Shown here piece after piece: positions 33,810-64,000 of a stretch of DNA of 64,000 nt. Location: positions 139,565,679 to 139,629,678 of the forward strand of contig CM031595.1 of the NCBI GenBank assembly GCA_018398815.1, written 5' to 3'. Each line of letters begins with the position of its first letter. The first letter of the stretch is position 1. The stretch is from Conus ventricosus (Eukaryota > Mollusca > Gastropoda > Neogastropoda > Conidae). The position numbers were made by a program, and so were the translations under genes. The notes beneath the pieces were generated by a model. It was given only the letters and a program-made list of their open reading frames with translations, did not search any database and was not told the origin of the DNA.

Positions 33810-34568
33810 CTTACTTACTTACTTAGGCCCATAGCTCAAGGGTGAGCATAGGCCATCGACAACACTCCACCATCGCACTCGGTTCTGGGCTGCTCGCTGA
33901 ATGCCTGTCTACTTGGTCCCCTGCCTCTTAATCTCTGCCTCAGTGTCTTGCCTCCAGCTGCTGCGAGGTCGGCCTCTCTTCCTCTTCCCCTGCGGGTTCC
34001 AAGTCAGGGCTTGTCTTGTGGTGCTGGATGCTGGCCTCCTGAGAGTGTGTCCAATCCAGCCAGATGCGCAGCGCCTCAGACAGGTGTTGATGAAGGTCTG
34101 AAGTTTTTGTTGTATTGCCTTGGTCATTCTCCAAGTCTCGCAGCCATAGAGTAGAACCGACTTCACGTTTGAGTTGAAGATGCGTAATTTTGTTGTCCTT
34201 CTGATCTCTCCTGAGGCCCAGATGTTCTTTAGCATGATGAATGCCGCTCGCGCCTTGCCTATCCTGGCCATGATGTCTTGGTCGGTGCCCCCCTGTTTGT
34301 CAACTACGCTTCCCAAGTAGATAAAGGAATCTACTTCCCTGATGGGCTCACCTCCGACTGTGACTGGGCTGCTGTCTGTGGTGTTGATTTTCATCAGCTC
34401 GGTCTTCTTCTTGTTTATCTTGAGCCCTGTTCCTGCTGATGTTGTCTCAAGGCGGGTGGTCTTGTCCTGCATCTGTGTGTGACTGTGGGAGAGGAGTGCC
34501 AAGTCATCAGCAAAGTCAAGGTCATCTAGCTGCGTCCAGAGTGTCCATTGTATCCCATTGTTCCTGCC
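33810..34568 (-). mobile_element. RTE-type LINE, 5'-truncated, with 13-bp target duplication
   Basis: An exact repeat TGTATGAGAGAGA at 33797-33809 and 34569-34581 flanks the copy. The minus-strand frame 34502-33909 is open for 197 codons. It contains [20 protein letters not shown] (the catalytic FADD motif, just upstream), [87 protein letters not shown] and [13 protein letters not shown] short deletion joins CLRR to the WIGH block. The tail is (AAGT)n on the minus strand. Same family as 12938-16224 but much younger. Confidence 0.85.
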
Positions 34569-34581
34569 TGTATGAGAGAGA

Positions 34582-35359
34582 GGGAGATGCCTAATGCTAG
34601 CATTAATCTGTAGTTTCTACATTTCTTACCCCCAGATTACAATACCATTTACAAGACAAAAAACAAACAAACAAAACAAACCTGTAATCAGGGACTTGGT
34701 TAGAAGAAAGTACAATTTCGTTTCATGGTGGATTAGTTGGCCTTGGGTGTTTTTGGCAACTTCCAGGCCTCACAGGAGTAGCAGCCTTTATAATGTTGGT
34801 GGCTGAAGTGTCTTCTGCATGCAGAAAATGGTGTTGAAGAGATAGCGCAGAATCAGAAATTAATGATGAAAGTCAGATACTGAAATAGGCTTTTATTTTA
34901 AAACAAGGATGGAAAATGTCTGTAGTTGTCGGTACCAGGCAACCTTATCTGTGGAAATATACGGAAAGAAGCATCCTGTGCTGAAGATAATTACAGTGAG
35001 CTGTATTTTGATAAACATTTTGATCAGGGATGGGGGAATTGATGATTACAAAAAGCAACTTCATATACAGACTTAGAAACTGTTAAACATCTATGACATT
35101 CCAAAACCTTGATACCTGAGATAATAACCTTAGATGATAAGTATCTGATGAAAATCACCTTATCAAAAGTTTTCACATTTTTTTCTGTCATGAGTCCAAA
35201 CCATCTTGGTTTTCTAGCTTTGGATTTTTACCTTGTTTATTCAGAAAACAAGAAGATCATATTACATTCACCTTAATATCAACTAAAGCACTTCGAAACA
35301 TTAGTGTTCTATTATTAATTTTAGGGGTATTTTCGGGCCTGTGCAGGTCTGGGGCAGGG

Positions 35360-35415
<56 letters not shown>

Positions 35416-35936
35416 TGTGTTCAGTTTTTGTGTACATGTGTTGGACTTGATCCTTGTGGAGATCCAGTGGCACAAAGTCAATTGTTTGTCTTCATCATCC
35501 TGTCTTTCCAGTATCAGTTGATTAAGAATCTTGCATTAATGATTAGGAATGTATTTAATATTCATTTGTACCAAACAAATGCACATAAATGTTAGATGAG
35601 GGAAAAGTATTATATAATCTACAAACAAACAAAAAAAAATGTAGAAGAATTTTACTTGAAAGTTGAAATAAGATATTTTAATAATAAAAAAAAAGTTCAT
35701 GATCTTCGTGTTCTTACAGTATAAAACATTTCAATTAGTTATATCCCAGTCCCAGGGATGAATTAATTCTTCGTCCAACACACAATTTCAGTTTGTAAAT
35801 ACAGTCTTTAATATCTATCTTCCTGCATTTCTAAGTTCATTTTTACCAAGGTTCATGTTATAAACCTGTAAACTGTTGAGCTGAAGATGATTTTTTTGTT
35901 TGTTTATTTGTTAATGGCATGGGTGTCTACTTTCAG
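34582..35936. other. Region upstream of the first recognised IRE1 exon
   Basis: Contains a (GT)n run at 35366-35420 and AT-rich sequence. I searched by eye for a signal-peptide exon ending in phase 0 and found none that is convincing. Confidence 0.5.

Positions 35937-64000
<28,064 letters not shown>

Noticed and set aside
34594..34806. Possible IRE1 signal-peptide exon ([13 protein letters not shown]...)
   Set aside because: The hydrophobic start is short, no suitable phase-0 donor with family-like sequence follows, and a frame of this kind is expected by chance in AT-rich DNA.

Overview
This window is animal nuclear DNA, most likely from a lophotrochozoan and probably a marine gastropod mollusc. 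The evidence is spliced genes with GT-AG introns, abundant CA/GT microsatellites, tRNA-derived SINEs, CR1-, RTE- and Ty3-type retroelements, and MULE, hAT and TTAA-type DNA transposons. The phylum is an inference; nothing here fixes the species.

The one clearly recognisable host gene is IRE1 (ERN1), the ER stress sensor, on the + strand. Eighteen exons can be read between 35937 and 63327. They encode the luminal stress-sensing domain, the transmembrane helix, a short cytosolic linker and the whole kinase. The signal-peptide exon is not identified and the RNase (KEN) exons lie beyond the right edge. All exon phases agree except in one kinase exon, where one extra base in a T run breaks the frame; this is probably a sequence error. 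A fragment of an unidentified gene sits on the - strand at the extreme left edge.

The left half (about 1.5-34.6 kb) is a mobile-element graveyard with legible nesting. It holds: (i) a target-site-flanked tandem array whose units carry a hammerhead-ribozyme-like fold (1508-3756); (ii) Ty3/gypsy and LINE fragments (6.7-7.2 kb, 10.1-10.8 kb); (iii) a decayed CR1 LINE split by a nearly full-length, decayed RTE LINE (11.2-17.2 kb); (iv) a CR1-like LINE split by a MULE with 33-bp perfect inverted ends (18571-22182), itself split by a hAT element (19398-20821), plus a second composite insertion (22414-23968); (v) a TTAA transposon with a spliced Mutator-like transposase (25518-29201), abutting a piggyBac-like remnant (29206-30253) and then an LTR retrotransposon with internal rearrangement (30267-32498); (vi) SINE and LINE fragments to 34.6 kb.

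The right half is IRE1 plus large introns. These contain modular SINEs with target-site duplications, a TTAA MITE (46425-47099), an 18-unit minisatellite (48290-49275), a LINE fragment split by a SINE (50.7-52.7 kb), a hAT-type MITE (52696-53507), a degenerate ~58-bp tandem repeat (58430-58990), and a piggyBac transposase fragment split by a second hAT element (60.6-63.04 kb).

Nothing here forms an operon-like system. The least ordinary items are the hammerhead-like tandem array, the modular SINE family whose 3' module also moves alone, the internally inverted LTR element, and the kinase exon whose splice acceptor is preceded by a TG microsatellite.
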